Below, piece after piece: positions 8,218 to 16,770 of a stretch of DNA of 64,000 nt. Numbering within the stretch: the first letter of the stretch is position 1; every line of letters begins with the position of its first letter. Made by a program: the position numbers and the translations under genes. Origin of the DNA: Candidatus Poribacteria bacterium (GTDB lineage: Bacteria; Poribacteria; WGA-4E; PCPOR2b); NCBI GenBank assembly GCA_022822785.1, contig JAJEAL010000145.1:32797-96796 (forward strand), in the 5' to 3' direction. The notes below the pieces were generated by a model. The model saw nothing but the letters and a program-made list of their open reading frames with translations. It was not told the DNA's origin and did no database searches.

Positions 8218-9420
8218 TTACGCTTTCAATTCGCCCACATACCGACGAATTTTTGTCGCTGCCGTGACAATATCCGCCATATCTTCCTCAGTTCCCATCA
8301 GCACACTCTGACCGAGTGCCAAGCCGTTTTGACACAGCTGTTCCACCTCCGGACAGGAGACGTTTGAATAGTCAGGCTTCGCGCTCAGGAGGCCCGATTC
8401 CATAAACCGTTCTCGGTACATCGGCGTCGTGTACCAATGTCCCAGTGGCACTCCTTCCGCACGCATCGCCTTGAGGAACGTTTCACGCGAGATGCCTTCA
8501 AACTCCTCCGAATCGAAAATCGCTTTATAGCCGTGACAACCGCCGCGAGTTGCACGCGAATCGAGCGGCACCACCTTGATACCGGGAATCTCGCCCAACC
8601 CGGCATCCAGAGTTCGCATATTCGCATTGCGGAGGTCAACTTCGTCATTCAATCGCTTAACGCGTGAGAGGAGCAACGCACCTTGCCATTCTGTCATCCG
8701 GAAATTCCCGCCGAACGGTTCGGCCTCAAACTCGGATTCGGACGGCGCGCGGCCACAGTTATGAATCGCCCATGCACGTTCATACAGCTGCCGATCGTTG
8801 GTCAGGACAATACCACCTTCGCCAGCACACAGGTTCTTGGAGGACTGAAAGCTAAAGCAGCCGAGATGTCCCCAACCGCCGACCCCTCTGTCCCGCCACT
8901 CGGCACCGTGCGCTTGGGCACAGTCCTCGACTACAACGAGATTGTTCCGCTCAGCGACCGCCAACACGCCATCCATATCGGCGGGATAGCCCGCAATATG
9001 CACCGGCAGGACAACCTTTGTCTTTGGCGTTATTGCCGCCTCGATTTTTGATGGGTCGATGTTAAAACCGTCGGGGAGCGTATCCACAAACACCGGCGTC
9101 CCATTGGCCATCAGAATAGAGACGACTGTCGCTTGAAAGGTGTACGGTGTTGTGATGACCTCGTCGCCAAGCCCGACGCCTGCAGCCTTGAGCGCGACGA
9201 ACAGCGCTGCCGTGCCGCTATTCACGCAGACGCCATACTTCGTGCCTTGAAACTGAGCGAAACGCTCCTCAAACTCAGGGACCCTTTCGCCACCGGTGCC
9301 CCATTTCCCGCTCCGATAGACCGCTTCAAAACTTTTGAGATCGTTATCGTCGAAGGTGGGCCACGACGGATACGGTTCGGTCCGAACAGGTGCGCCGCCG
9401 TTAATCGCTAAATTTGCCAT
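8218..9420 (-). CDS. DegT/DnrJ/EryC1/StrS family PLP-dependent aminotransferase
   Basis: A protein of 400 residues with the fold-type I sugar aminotransferase pattern: YGVCVNSGTAALFVAL near residue 80, VVVEDCAQAHG near 160 (Asp contacting the PLP pyridine nitrogen), and GCFSFQSSKNLCAGEGGIV, in which the Lys is the predicted Schiff-base residue. This family transfers amino groups to keto-sugars or keto-cyclitols. It is full length. Upstream lies a gap of 267 bp, then a Gfo/Idh oxidoreductase on the same strand; the two could oxidise and aminate a sugar, as in amino-sugar and inosose pathways, but this is inference. Confidence 0.92.
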   Translation of the reverse strand: MANLAINGGAPVRTEPYPSWPTFDDNDLKSFEAVYRSGKWGTGGERVPEFEERFAQFQGTKYGVCVNSGTAALFVALKAAGVGLGDEVITTPYTFQATVVSILMANGTPVFVDTLPDGFNIDPSKIEAAITPKTKVVLPVHIAGYPADMDGVLAVAERNNLVVVEDCAQAHGAEWRDRGVGGWGHLGCFSFQSSKNLCAGEGGIVLTNDRQLYERAWAIHNCGRAPSESEFEAEPFGGNFRMTEWQGALLLSRVKRLNDEVDLRNANMRTLDAGLGEIPGIKVVPLDSRATRGGCHGYKAIFDSEEFEGISRETFLKAMRAEGVPLGHWYTTPMYRERFMESGLLSAKPDYSNVSCPEVEQLCQNGLALGQSVLMGTEEDMADIVTAATKIRRYVGELKA

Positions 9421-9687
9421 GTTTGTTCTCCTTAGTCATTTGATAGCTGTTACCATATGGTTTTTTGCGCTTTTCCATTTCTTTTTCTTTTTAGCGCAAG
9501 ATGTCAGTCAGTGTGAACCTTGAATCGTGTGGGTTTTTAAGAATTGATTTTGCGCTATTTTGCGCTGTTCGGTTTCTCTTTGCGTTTTCGTTTTACATGA
9601 CCCAGAACTTTTTGAAGTGTAGGCGATCATCCCAAAATCGTCGTTTCAGGGGAAGGACAGAAACCTCCTCACGTTTCATTTTATGAA
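9421..9687. other. Non-coding gap with a half hairpin repeat
   Basis: No supportable gene. Positions 9567-9600 (GGTTTCTCTTTGCG followed by a TTTTACATGA end) match the right half of the CATG hairpin family. The rest is AT-rich and includes the leader of the aminotransferase gene. Confidence 0.5.
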
Positions 9688-10728
9688 TCAAAGATTCAGG
9701 CCGCTCAAATAGTCCGCAATCCGTTTCGGTTGACCGTCAACAGTTGTCTCCATCGCTGCAATCACCAAGGCGAAGCTCTTGATATTATCCTCAATTCGCG
9801 TGGCAGAGGGTTGACCGCCCTCCAACCAGTTGAGAAATTCATCGAACAGATGCTCATGACCGAAGCGAGATATCTCCGGCGCTTCGTATATCTCCGGCTC
9901 CTGACCCACCCGATGAACCGTGACCTGATCTCCGCCGGCAATTTCGACACACCCGTCCTCAAATTCTGCGCGATAATGTTCGCTATGCCAACAGTTGACG
10001 ATGCCCGCAGCGGAGCTGTTCCCCTCGTAACAGGTATGCACCCCATTGTCCATCTGCATCAGGTATAGTCCACTCGAAAAGTGCTTAAAACTGGACCACT
10101 CCGGATTCCAACCGAACCCCACCAGCGTCTCGCAATCGCCGCCGGAGAGGAAGCGCAGCATGTCGAAATGGTGGACAGAGCCCTCAAAGAGCAGACTGAA
10201 ATCCATATCGTGCCGCCACGCCTTGCCCCACGACTGATACCGGCGATAGTCACAGGCGTACCGCCCCACAATATGCTGGAGCCGTCCCAGCCGTCCCTCG
10301 TCCCGAATCCGAACCAACTCCTGCTTGTTCCTCGCATAACGATAGTTCTGGATGATGGCACACGGTAGCCCGGTTTTCTGGGAGGTATCGACCATCGCCT
10401 TTGCCGCTTCGAGCGTGTCCGCGATCGGCTTTTCGCAGATCACCGGCATTCCGTTCTCCATCGCAGCGATCACTGCGGGACTGTGGAACGGCGGAGGTGT
10501 CGCAACACCACAGAAGTCCGCCTTGACCGTCGCGCACGCCTCGTTAAAGTCTGAGAATAGCTGATTTTCGCTGAGACCGAGTGCCGCGCCCTGCTCCTTT
10601 AGTACGTCCGGCAGCACATCCGCCAATCCAATAATTTTGATCCGATCGCTGAAGTTATCAACAAAGTTTCGGATCCAACCGCCTGCCATGCCGCTGCCAC
10701 CGATCATTAAACATGTTTTTTCTTCCAT
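9688..10728 (-). CDS. Gfo/Idh/MocA family NAD(P)-dependent oxidoreductase
   Basis: A protein of 346 residues. The N-terminal Rossmann motif is LMIGGSGMAGGWIRNF, and the family hallmark VICEKPIADTLEAAK (residues ~95-110) carries the catalytic Lys of the E-K-P motif. The second domain contains EGSVHHFDMLRFLSG with the usual His. Members oxidise or epimerise sugars, inositols and related polyols using NAD(P). Three other members of the family are in this window (15566, 35954 and this one), and they are divergent from one another. It lies upstream of the DegT aminotransferase on the same strand. Substrate unknown. Confidence 0.9.
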   Translation of the reverse strand: MEEKTCLMIGGSGMAGGWIRNFVDNFSDRIKIIGLADVLPDVLKEQGAALGLSENQLFSDFNEACATVKADFCGVATPPPFHSPAVIAAMENGMPVICEKPIADTLEAAKAMVDTSQKTGLPCAIIQNYRYARNKQELVRIRDEGRLGRLQHIVGRYACDYRRYQSWGKAWRHDMDFSLLFEGSVHHFDMLRFLSGGDCETLVGFGWNPEWSSFKHFSSGLYLMQMDNGVHTCYEGNSSAAGIVNCWHSEHYRAEFEDGCVEIAGGDQVTVHRVGQEPEIYEAPEISRFGHEHLFDEFLNWLEGGQPSATRIEDNIKSFALVIAAMETTVDGQPKRIADYLSGLNL

Positions 10729-10804
10729 CTAATACCTCCGTAATAAGATATGATACTTTATACCTTCCTTAACGAGTGAATAATAAATTCTTCTTCTAAA
10801 TCAA

Positions 10805-13009
10805 TTATCTATGCTCGATTAGTTTATTAACCGCGTCTAAAAGCTTTCGAGCAGGCTGATAATTCCTATCAATGTTTAAGGCTGCTTGTGCTGCGTTTTT
10901 TGCCTCTTGAAGGGAACCTCTCCTAAACTGAGTAAGGGCAAGATTGTAGTGCGCTTCTTTAAAATTGGAATTAAGAATTACTGCCTCTTGAAGATAATCT
11001 CTGGCCTTGATATACTCCCTCATCACTAAGTAAGTGGAACCAAGGTTGTAGCGGACTACCGAAGATGTCAAATCATTCTCTTTAGCGTCTTGGAAAAGAG
11101 CAATTGCTTCGCTGTACTCGTTTCTGTTAAAAGCATCGCATCCTAGATTATTTTTAGAAATTGCGGCTAATTTTACTCGGGGGGTGCTGTTATAATAAAT
11201 CTTTTGGAGAGGGGCCTCACGAAGTGACCAAGGAACGACTGAAGTCTCTCCCCGGTTGCGTAATCGCTCCCGCAATGTTGTGTTTTCGTGCTCCAATCTT
11301 TGCTTTTGACTACGAAGCGTCTCGTTCTCGCTTCGCAATTGCCGGGCTATAGCAATCTGATTTTTAGTTTCCTTGTCCTGTTCAGTTAGATGCCAGCGTA
11401 ACTGCCGATTGTCACGAAGAAGCCGCGTATTTTCGCTTGAAAGCGTTTGAATTGAAGAAGTTATAGATTCATCTTTTGCAGCCATCTGCATTACGAGTGC
11501 TACAATGCAAACCAATAGGGTAAAAGCTAAAGCGCCGGTAGTATACTGCCAACCTTTTGTAGAAGCCGGTGCTGGTTTTTTCTGCGGTGGCGGAGGCTTG
11601 AAGGATTTTATAACATCTAAAAGTTGACGAGCAGGTCGATAGTGCGGATCAATCCTTAAAGCTGCTTCCGCTGCCCTTTTCGCCTCTCCCGGATTGTTCA
11701 TCTTTAAGTGTGCAAGACCAAGCCCACGGTGCGCCTCTTTATAGTTAGGATTAAGACCTATTGCCTTTTCAAACTCGACAACCGCTTCATTATATCGGTT
11801 CTTATTAAGATAGGCGATTCCTTGATTGTAGGCAACTTGACCGGGCGATTCTTTTCGCAACACTGCATCTAAAAGTTGACGAGCAGGTTGATAGTGCGGA
11901 TCAATCCTTAAAGCTGCTTCCGCTGCCCTTTTCGCCTCTCCCGGATTGTTCATCTTTAAGTGTGCAAGACCAAGCCCATGGTGTGCTTCTTTATAGTTAC
12001 GATCAAGGCCTATCGCCTTTTCAAACTCGACAACCGCTTCACCGTATCGGTTATTATTAAGATGGGCGATTCCTTGATTGTAGGCAACTTGACCGGGCGA
12101 GGTTTTTGGCAATATCGCTTCTAGCGGTTCTAATTGGTCAACCGATCGCTTGCAGAATTCTTTTAATTTTGAAGCCAAGCGTTTCACATCTGGCGACAGA
12201 TTTTCAAGCTCTCGGAAGACATCAGATTGGTCTGGATCTGTGAAATCCTCGGCTATGAACAATAACCTTCTTTCAGTTGGAGCTCCAAACTGGCTCCAGA
12301 GATCGGGTTTTTCTGCAAGGCTCAACAAGGAGAGATAGATTACCAACTCCGAGAAATAGTCCATCTTTTCGGCAGTACTTACACCACACGCTATTCTTTG
12401 GGGGTGTTGGTATGCAGGGACTCCAACAATAGTATCGGGTTGTCCACGGAGTGCAGGAACAAACACACTGTCGTAGTCTATCAACTTGATTTCGACATCG
12501 GTGCCGCTTCGCTTGATCAGGATATTTCCATCTTGAAGGTCTCCGTGTGAAATTTGGTGAGTATGGAGGGCTGCAACCATCTTTTGGAATTCTGCCGCAG
12601 CAGTTTTCAAGCACCTAGCCTCCTGTAAATTATGCTCAATAAAATCACAAAGCGTGTTCCCTTCTGCCCATTCCATGCGCGTGATGGGATATCTGATGCC
12701 ATTCACTAGAATGCCTTCGGGAACATAAGCAAAATCAACAAAGTAGGGCAAACGGTATTGTTTCAGATAGTCTGATATCTCTTTATACCGAGTTTCGGCA
12801 TCCCCGATGTCTCTAGTCCAACACCGCAACGCGTAAGTATTTGATAACACTTCAATCGGAAAAACACCTGAAAAGCCGCCGGAGTAAACCATCAAATAGT
12901 TGTTAGAACTCCTCTGAGGATTTCCACCTCTGAGTTCTGGATCTAATATGCTGATATGAGGAAAATCGCGTATCGCCTCTGTGTAATCACGCAGACCTGG
13001 CCAAAGCAT
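10805..13009 (-). CDS. Protein kinase with TPR repeats, membrane helix and coiled coil (TerY-P triad kinase)
   Basis: From the ATG at 13007-13009 (GGAG seven bases before; the longer ORF to 13087 would overlap the PP2C gene) the protein has 734 residues. The kinase domain shows HGDLQDGNILI (catalytic Asp157, Asn162) and IDYDS in place of DFG; the usual VAIK lysine position reads YALRCW, with Arg. After it come two nearly identical 84-residue TPR blocks, a membrane helix (GALAFTLLVCIVALVMQMAA), a coiled coil (LRSENETLRSQKQRLEHEN) and further TPRs at the C-terminus. With the PP2C and VWA genes directly upstream it forms a kinase-phosphatase-VWA operon. The N-terminal region is likely cytoplasmic and the C-terminal TPRs beyond the membrane. 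Confidence 0.85.
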   Translation of the reverse strand: MLWPGLRDYTEAIRDFPHISILDPELRGGNPQRSSNNYLMVYSGGFSGVFPIEVLSNTYALRCWTRDIGDAETRYKEISDYLKQYRLPYFVDFAYVPEGILVNGIRYPITRMEWAEGNTLCDFIEHNLQEARCLKTAAAEFQKMVAALHTHQISHGDLQDGNILIKRSGTDVEIKLIDYDSVFVPALRGQPDTIVGVPAYQHPQRIACGVSTAEKMDYFSELVIYLSLLSLAEKPDLWSQFGAPTERRLLFIAEDFTDPDQSDVFRELENLSPDVKRLASKLKEFCKRSVDQLEPLEAILPKTSPGQVAYNQGIAHLNNNRYGEAVVEFEKAIGLDRNYKEAHHGLGLAHLKMNNPGEAKRAAEAALRIDPHYQPARQLLDAVLRKESPGQVAYNQGIAYLNKNRYNEAVVEFEKAIGLNPNYKEAHRGLGLAHLKMNNPGEAKRAAEAALRIDPHYRPARQLLDVIKSFKPPPPQKKPAPASTKGWQYTTGALAFTLLVCIVALVMQMAAKDESITSSIQTLSSENTRLLRDNRQLRWHLTEQDKETKNQIAIARQLRSENETLRSQKQRLEHENTTLRERLRNRGETSVVPWSLREAPLQKIYYNSTPRVKLAAISKNNLGCDAFNRNEYSEAIALFQDAKENDLTSSVVRYNLGSTYLVMREYIKARDYLQEAVILNSNFKEAHYNLALTQFRRGSLQEAKNAAQAALNIDRNYQPARKLLDAVNKLIEHR

Positions 13010-13023
13010 GATTGGCTCCAATT

Positions 13024-13929
13024 CTATAATAATTTCAAGAGAAGAAACCCAGCAAAAAACATAAGAACACTTGCGAAAATCCCCCAAAAAAGAACAGACG
13101 ACAGGATGTCCTGTTGCTGTTGATTTGGTTCTTGAGTTTGTGTCTCCGACGGTGTTTCCAGTTCAGGCTCTTCGGACTTTTGAACTTCTTCAACCGAAAT
13201 TAGCATAAGTGTTACGTCGTCATTAACGAGGCGGATGGCTTCGTCATGACGCACTTCATGGACAAATTGGCAGAATTGTTCATCCGTTTTCACCGCTTTA
13301 AGTCTGTCAAGTACCGCATCTAACTTCCCAGCTTCCTCATGTTCGAGAATCCATTGCGCCAACGCATCCGTTGCCAAGATAAAGGTATCACCGGGATTGG
13401 CTTGACCAGATCTAAATGTTGGCTCAGAGTGATTGTCTTTCGCAAAACTAGCGAAAAATTCGGGATGATTTGTAAAATCTGCCGAATTCTCTATCAGGTA
13501 ACTTTTAAACCCAGTATTGCTCTTATGAAAGAGGCAACTATCACCTATAATCATAGCCTCCCACACACCGCTATCTTTATTGAATTCGATGCCAATAAAA
13601 GTAGAGGCCGCGGGTTCTCTCGTGTTGAATGAATTTGTAAGATAGAATAGGTTTCTCTCGTTTACCTTTTCTTCTACCTGCTCATACCATTTTTGTTGGC
13701 TAGGAGCTATCCAAGCACGCCAACTTGTTTTTGCTACAGACAGATCGGTATTGTCGCAGAAGTGCTTAACGAGCAGGGTTGCCCACTCCTTTGGAAAAAA
13801 GGAGTGGGTCACACCATCTGCAATCGCATAGCGTCGCTTCTCATCATTCTGGGCACACGCGTCCTGACAATCCTCTGAAGTTTCCGCTTCTTTATGGGTA
13901 ATGAAGGAACTCGCTGTTAATCTAATCAT
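13024..13929 (-). CDS. PP2C-like serine/threonine phosphatase with C-terminal membrane anchor
   Basis: A protein of 301 residues. It has the PP2C order of motifs: SEDCQDACAQ with the metal-binding acid near residue 19, YAIADGVTHSFFP (the usual DG motif), FILATDALAQWILE (ATDG-like, here TDA) and VNDDVTLMLI (DD motif). A Pro/Glu/Gln-rich linker (ETPSETQTQEPNQQQQ) precedes a final hydrophobic helix SVLFWGIFASVLMFFAGFLL, so it is anchored in the membrane with the catalytic domain probably cytoplasmic. It starts 4 bp after the VWA gene stop and ends 14 bp before the kinase start, so all three are co-translated and the phosphatase likely counteracts the kinase. Confidence 0.85.
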   Translation of the reverse strand: MIRLTASSFITHKEAETSEDCQDACAQNDEKRRYAIADGVTHSFFPKEWATLLVKHFCDNTDLSVAKTSWRAWIAPSQQKWYEQVEEKVNERNLFYLTNSFNTREPAASTFIGIEFNKDSGVWEAMIIGDSCLFHKSNTGFKSYLIENSADFTNHPEFFASFAKDNHSEPTFRSGQANPGDTFILATDALAQWILEHEEAGKLDAVLDRLKAVKTDEQFCQFVHEVRHDEAIRLVNDDVTLMLISVEEVQKSEEPELETPSETQTQEPNQQQQDILSSVLFWGIFASVLMFFAGFLLLKLL

Positions 13930-13933
13930 ATCC

Positions 13934-14755
13934 TCAAACAGGAACTAGTTGTCCTGCTGCTGTAGATCCAAAATTCAAGATCCGAATCATCGTGGCTTCA
14001 CCAGCATTATACCCAAAACATCGTGTATCAGGTTCTGCTGGAAGCCCGCGTTCTTTTGCCGCTTCGCGCAAGGGTTCTGGCAAAACGCTAGAGATATTGA
14101 AGAGAAATTCCGCAAAAAAGTCATTAGGCAGTAATTGAGTCGTACTGTGTGGGAAAATCACCTCATATTTATTATTAGCGATGTGGATGTTGAAGACCAA
14201 GACGTTGCCATCTGTAGTGTGAAGATTCATGACCTTTCTTGCGGCCTCTGCTGTCAAATCAAGGTAAGCTGCCTCCCCATCTGTGATATTGATAACAGTT
14301 GGTGGAAAACCATCAGGCTTATCGTTGCACCAGCGTTGGACAATTTCAGCGGCGCGTTCAAACGCCTCGTGCATTGGGGTGCCATTATTCGCCTTCGGTT
14401 GCACCCAGATAGGCAGTTCTACCTCAACTTCAACAAGTCCACCCGCCCCATTAGGGATGGACTTGTTGAGTTTCTTGACTTCAACAAGTGATGAGGAAAC
14501 CTCTGATATCATACCGTCAACAACGCATTCAACTCGCTCACCATAGCCAATAACAGAGACGTGACACCGATCCCTTATCACCTCTCCAGCCCGGCAAGCG
14601 AGAACGAGTTCCTCAAGGATATGATTTACGGCAAGAGAGGCCACTTCTGCCTTTGCTCCAGTTCCCCAATCTTCGTTCATGGACCAAGATTGATCAACTA
14701 AAATGACAATACAAGCTGGATTAGATGTTCCGATAGGAACGTTACTGTAAGCCAT
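13934..14755 (-). CDS. TerY-like von Willebrand factor A domain protein
   Basis: From the ATG at 14753-14755 (AGGAG seven bases upstream; preferred to the ATG at 14800) the protein has 273 residues and is almost entirely one VWA domain. ACIVILVDQSWSMNEDWG has the MIDAS DxSxS motif at the start; TPMHEAFERAA and TVINITDGEAAYLDL carry the later metal-binding residues. No signal peptide. TerY-type VWA proteins appear with PP2C and kinase genes in the 'TerY-P triad', a predicted phosphorylation-signalling module linked to tellurite/stress (Ter) systems. It is the first gene of the operon here. No terC, terD or other ter gene is in the window. Confidence 0.82.
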   Translation of the reverse strand: MAYSNVPIGTSNPACIVILVDQSWSMNEDWGTGAKAEVASLAVNHILEELVLACRAGEVIRDRCHVSVIGYGERVECVVDGMISEVSSSLVEVKKLNKSIPNGAGGLVEVEVELPIWVQPKANNGTPMHEAFERAAEIVQRWCNDKPDGFPPTVINITDGEAAYLDLTAEAARKVMNLHTTDGNVLVFNIHIANNKYEVIFPHSTTQLLPNDFFAEFLFNISSVLPEPLREAAKERGLPAEPDTRCFGYNAGEATMIRILNFGSTAAGQLVPV

Positions 14756-14790
14756 TCCAAATCTCCTATTTCTGTTAATATAGTTCCAAC

Positions 14791-14818
14791 TTATACACAA
14801 ATTTACAACATTAGCAAG
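14791..14818 (-). promoter_or_regulatory. Possible sigma-70-type promoter of the VWA-PP2C-kinase operon
   Basis: On the minus strand TTGCTA and TATAAG are separated by 16 bases, ending about 36 bases before the chosen ATG of the VWA gene. It is a consensus match only. Confidence 0.4.
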
Positions 14819-14830
14819 TAAATCTATTTC

Positions 14831-14995
14831 AGGTAGGACTTACGCAGCTAAACGGTTAAAGCCCTGTAGTTCGGCGATTCATCGCCGCCCCGATAAATCG
14901 GGATTCAAGGCAACTGGACACCGTTCCCAATCCTGGTCTCGGAACGGACGCCCGATGAATCGGGCAACTACAATCGAAGTGCGTAAGTCCTGTCA
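14831..14995. repeat. Miniature inverted-repeat element with GGACTTACGCA ends
   Basis: About 165 bp, bounded by AGGTAGGACTTACGCA and TGCGTAAGTCCTGTC, an 11-bp perfect inverted terminal repeat (GGACTTACGCA). The inside carries CCCGATAAATCGGG and related palindromes. It abuts the stop codon of the HicB-like gene. A similar end (GGTAGGGACTTACGCA) occurs at about 62149. Confidence 0.7.
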
Positions 14996-14997
14996 GG

Positions 14998-15207
14998 TTA
15001 GGTTGATGAACCCGGCGTAGGAATTTCATCCCCATGTGCCTTTGCCGTCTCTATCCAACATCGCACAGCATCCCTGCCGTTTTCTATCGCTTCTTGGATT
15101 GTTTCCCCATCGGACATACAACCCGGTAGATCAGGATATTCAATCAAATATCCGCCGCCCTCTGCTTCTGGCAATATGCTTGTAATAAATGGATATTCAA
15201 GTGCCAT
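14998..15207 (-). CDS. HicB-like (UPF0150) antitoxin-family protein, orphan
   Basis: A protein of 69 residues with the short HicB pattern: GGGYLIEYPDLPGCMSDGETIQEAIENG, an RNase H-like antitoxin fold seen in type II toxin-antitoxin pairs. It lacks the C-terminal DNA-binding helix-turn-helix of long HicB proteins, which is common for the short class. No HicA toxin (small dsRNA-binding-like protein) can be found on either side, so it is either orphaned or has another role. A repeat element directly touches its 3' end. Confidence 0.75.
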   Translation of the reverse strand: MALEYPFITSILPEAEGGGYLIEYPDLPGCMSDGETIQEAIENGRDAVRCWIETAKAHGDEIPTPGSST

Positions 15208-15284
15208 TATGCTTCATCCCTTATTAGGGGTATTTAATTTTTCCCGTAGCTTCGATCTCCCGGTCAAGGATACGGCGGGGCAAG

Positions 15285-15456
15285 TTGAAAATCCCGATTT
15301 ATCGGGGATGCCCCGCTCCGATAAATCGGGATGCTCGACGAGTCGGCACCGGTGCGGTTGGAAACCGCACCTACCGGGTTGGAGTGAATGCGGTGCGGTC
15401 AGAAACCGCATCTATCGGGGATCGGAAGCGTCTATTTATTTTTTGGATTCACCATA
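15285..15456. repeat. Mosaic of short palindromes ending in an ACCATA terminus
   Basis: Contains two CCCGATTTATCGGG-type palindromes at about 15290-15335 and two blocks of the GGTGCGGTYRGAAACCGCA core. It ends with TTTTGGATTCACCATA, the right terminus of the TATGGT/ACCATA family. A matching left terminus was not identified. The rest of the gap to 15565 shows no gene. Confidence 0.6.
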
Positions 15457-15565
15457 AATAACCCTATAGAGTATAACGACCATTATTCCCTACGATGAAT
15501 CTTTTACAGGTGTCGCCTACGGGTAGGCACAAGACCTACCCCTACTGACCGGAAGGAAGTTGACT

Positions 15566-16606
15566 TCACAGCAGCAACTCTTTGAGCGACTCAATCAACC
15601 CATCAGGCGGGTCAAACGGCAGCTCAACAGGCTCGTGCGTCAAGGCACTGTGATAGATCCCCAAAATCGCATTGAACTCCGCAAGCGACTGTTCCAAGTG
15701 GGTCGGATGTACCTTCTCGTCATCATCAAGCCAATCGAGCATCGCGTTGGTTAGTCCCGCTTGACCTAAGAGATCCTGCTCGCCGTACTCGTGTTCCCCA
15801 CGACTATAGCCGTCTCCCGGTGTGTTGCGCTCCCAGCCGTACATCCACCAATGGACAAACCCGCGCTTCCCGAAAACACGGACCCGTTTGTGCTGGAACA
15901 CCGATTCATGGTCGCTAATTTCGGGCGAGCCTTTGGTGCCGAATGTGACCAACGCCCGAACCCCGTTGGCATACGTAATCGAAGCCGTGGCATGGTCGGG
16001 TGACGGTTGGGCGGTATCCAGATGTTCCCCGCCTGCAACCTGACCGAAAACCTTGACCGGACGCGAATTGTCGATGTACGAGGAGACCAGTTGAAGCACA
16101 TGGGGTCCCTGATCGATCGGCGTTGAACGGGCACTGGCATCGATAAAGTCGAGGTCCCCAATCGCTCCGGCGGAGACATCCGCTTTTAATTTTAGGTTCG
16201 GCGGATGGAAATTGAGCTGCGTATTCACGGCGAACTTGGTCTTTGTATTCGCGCACAAGTCGCTGAGTTGACGCCAATCCTCGCCCATGACCGCAATTGG
16301 CTTTTCGACTATTGCAGCCGGCACCTCATGTTCCGATGCGATATTCATCAGCGGGTAGCGGATCAACTCGTTCGTTCCCCGCAGCACCGGCGCGGTCACG
16401 ATATGAAGCAGGTCAGGACGTTCTTTATCCAACATCTCATGGATGTCCGTGTACCGCTTTTCGATTCCAAAATCATCGCCGAAACTATTTAACAGTTCCT
16501 CATTCATATCGCACAACGCGACAATTTCACCACGTTGGATATGTTCGTACGCGTGAGCATGGGCACGCGCCCGTCCGCCACAACCCAAGAATGCACATTT
16601 ATACAT
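15566..16606 (-). CDS. Gfo/Idh/MocA family oxidoreductase
   Basis: A protein of 346 residues. It starts with the Rossmann motif CAFLGCGGRARAHAHAYEH and has AAIVEKPIAVMGEDWRQL (E-K-P motif, catalytic Lys) near residue 100. The C-terminal substrate domain contains ARSTPIDQGPHVLQLVSSY with the expected His, and GKRGFVHWWMYGWERN. Predicted NAD(P)-dependent sugar or polyol dehydrogenase in the cytoplasm. It is downstream of the phytanoyl-CoA dioxygenase family gene on the same strand, separated by a hairpin repeat (16674-16757), so co-transcription is uncertain. Substrate unknown. Confidence 0.9.
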   Translation of the reverse strand: MYKCAFLGCGGRARAHAHAYEHIQRGEIVALCDMNEELLNSFGDDFGIEKRYTDIHEMLDKERPDLLHIVTAPVLRGTNELIRYPLMNIASEHEVPAAIVEKPIAVMGEDWRQLSDLCANTKTKFAVNTQLNFHPPNLKLKADVSAGAIGDLDFIDASARSTPIDQGPHVLQLVSSYIDNSRPVKVFGQVAGGEHLDTAQPSPDHATASITYANGVRALVTFGTKGSPEISDHESVFQHKRVRVFGKRGFVHWWMYGWERNTPGDGYSRGEHEYGEQDLLGQAGLTNAMLDWLDDDEKVHPTHLEQSLAEFNAILGIYHSALTHEPVELPFDPPDGLIESLKELLL

Positions 16607-16673
16607 GATGATTCTCCATAAATTATGATTTGAAATAGGATACCTAATGGTGTTAATTCACAAGTCGCTGGTT

Positions 16674-16757
16674 CATGCCACAAGAAAGTGCAGAGCAGCT
16701 TGGAGAAACCGAGTTTTTTCGGAAAAACTCGGTTTCTTTGCATCACTTTTTAACATG
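16674..16757. repeat. CATG-ended hairpin repeat
   Basis: Begins CATGCCACAAGAAAGTGCAG and ends CTTTTTAACATG. The centre is the strong hairpin GAAACCGAGTTTTTT / AAAAACTCGGTTTC. It lies in the gap between two minus-strand genes and may act as a terminator. Confidence 0.75.
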
Positions 16758-16770
16758 AACGTCCGGACTT

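Noticed and set aside
13010..13087. N-terminal extension of the kinase gene
   Set aside because: It overlaps the end of the PP2C gene and lacks a ribosome-binding site; the ATG at 13009 has GGAG.
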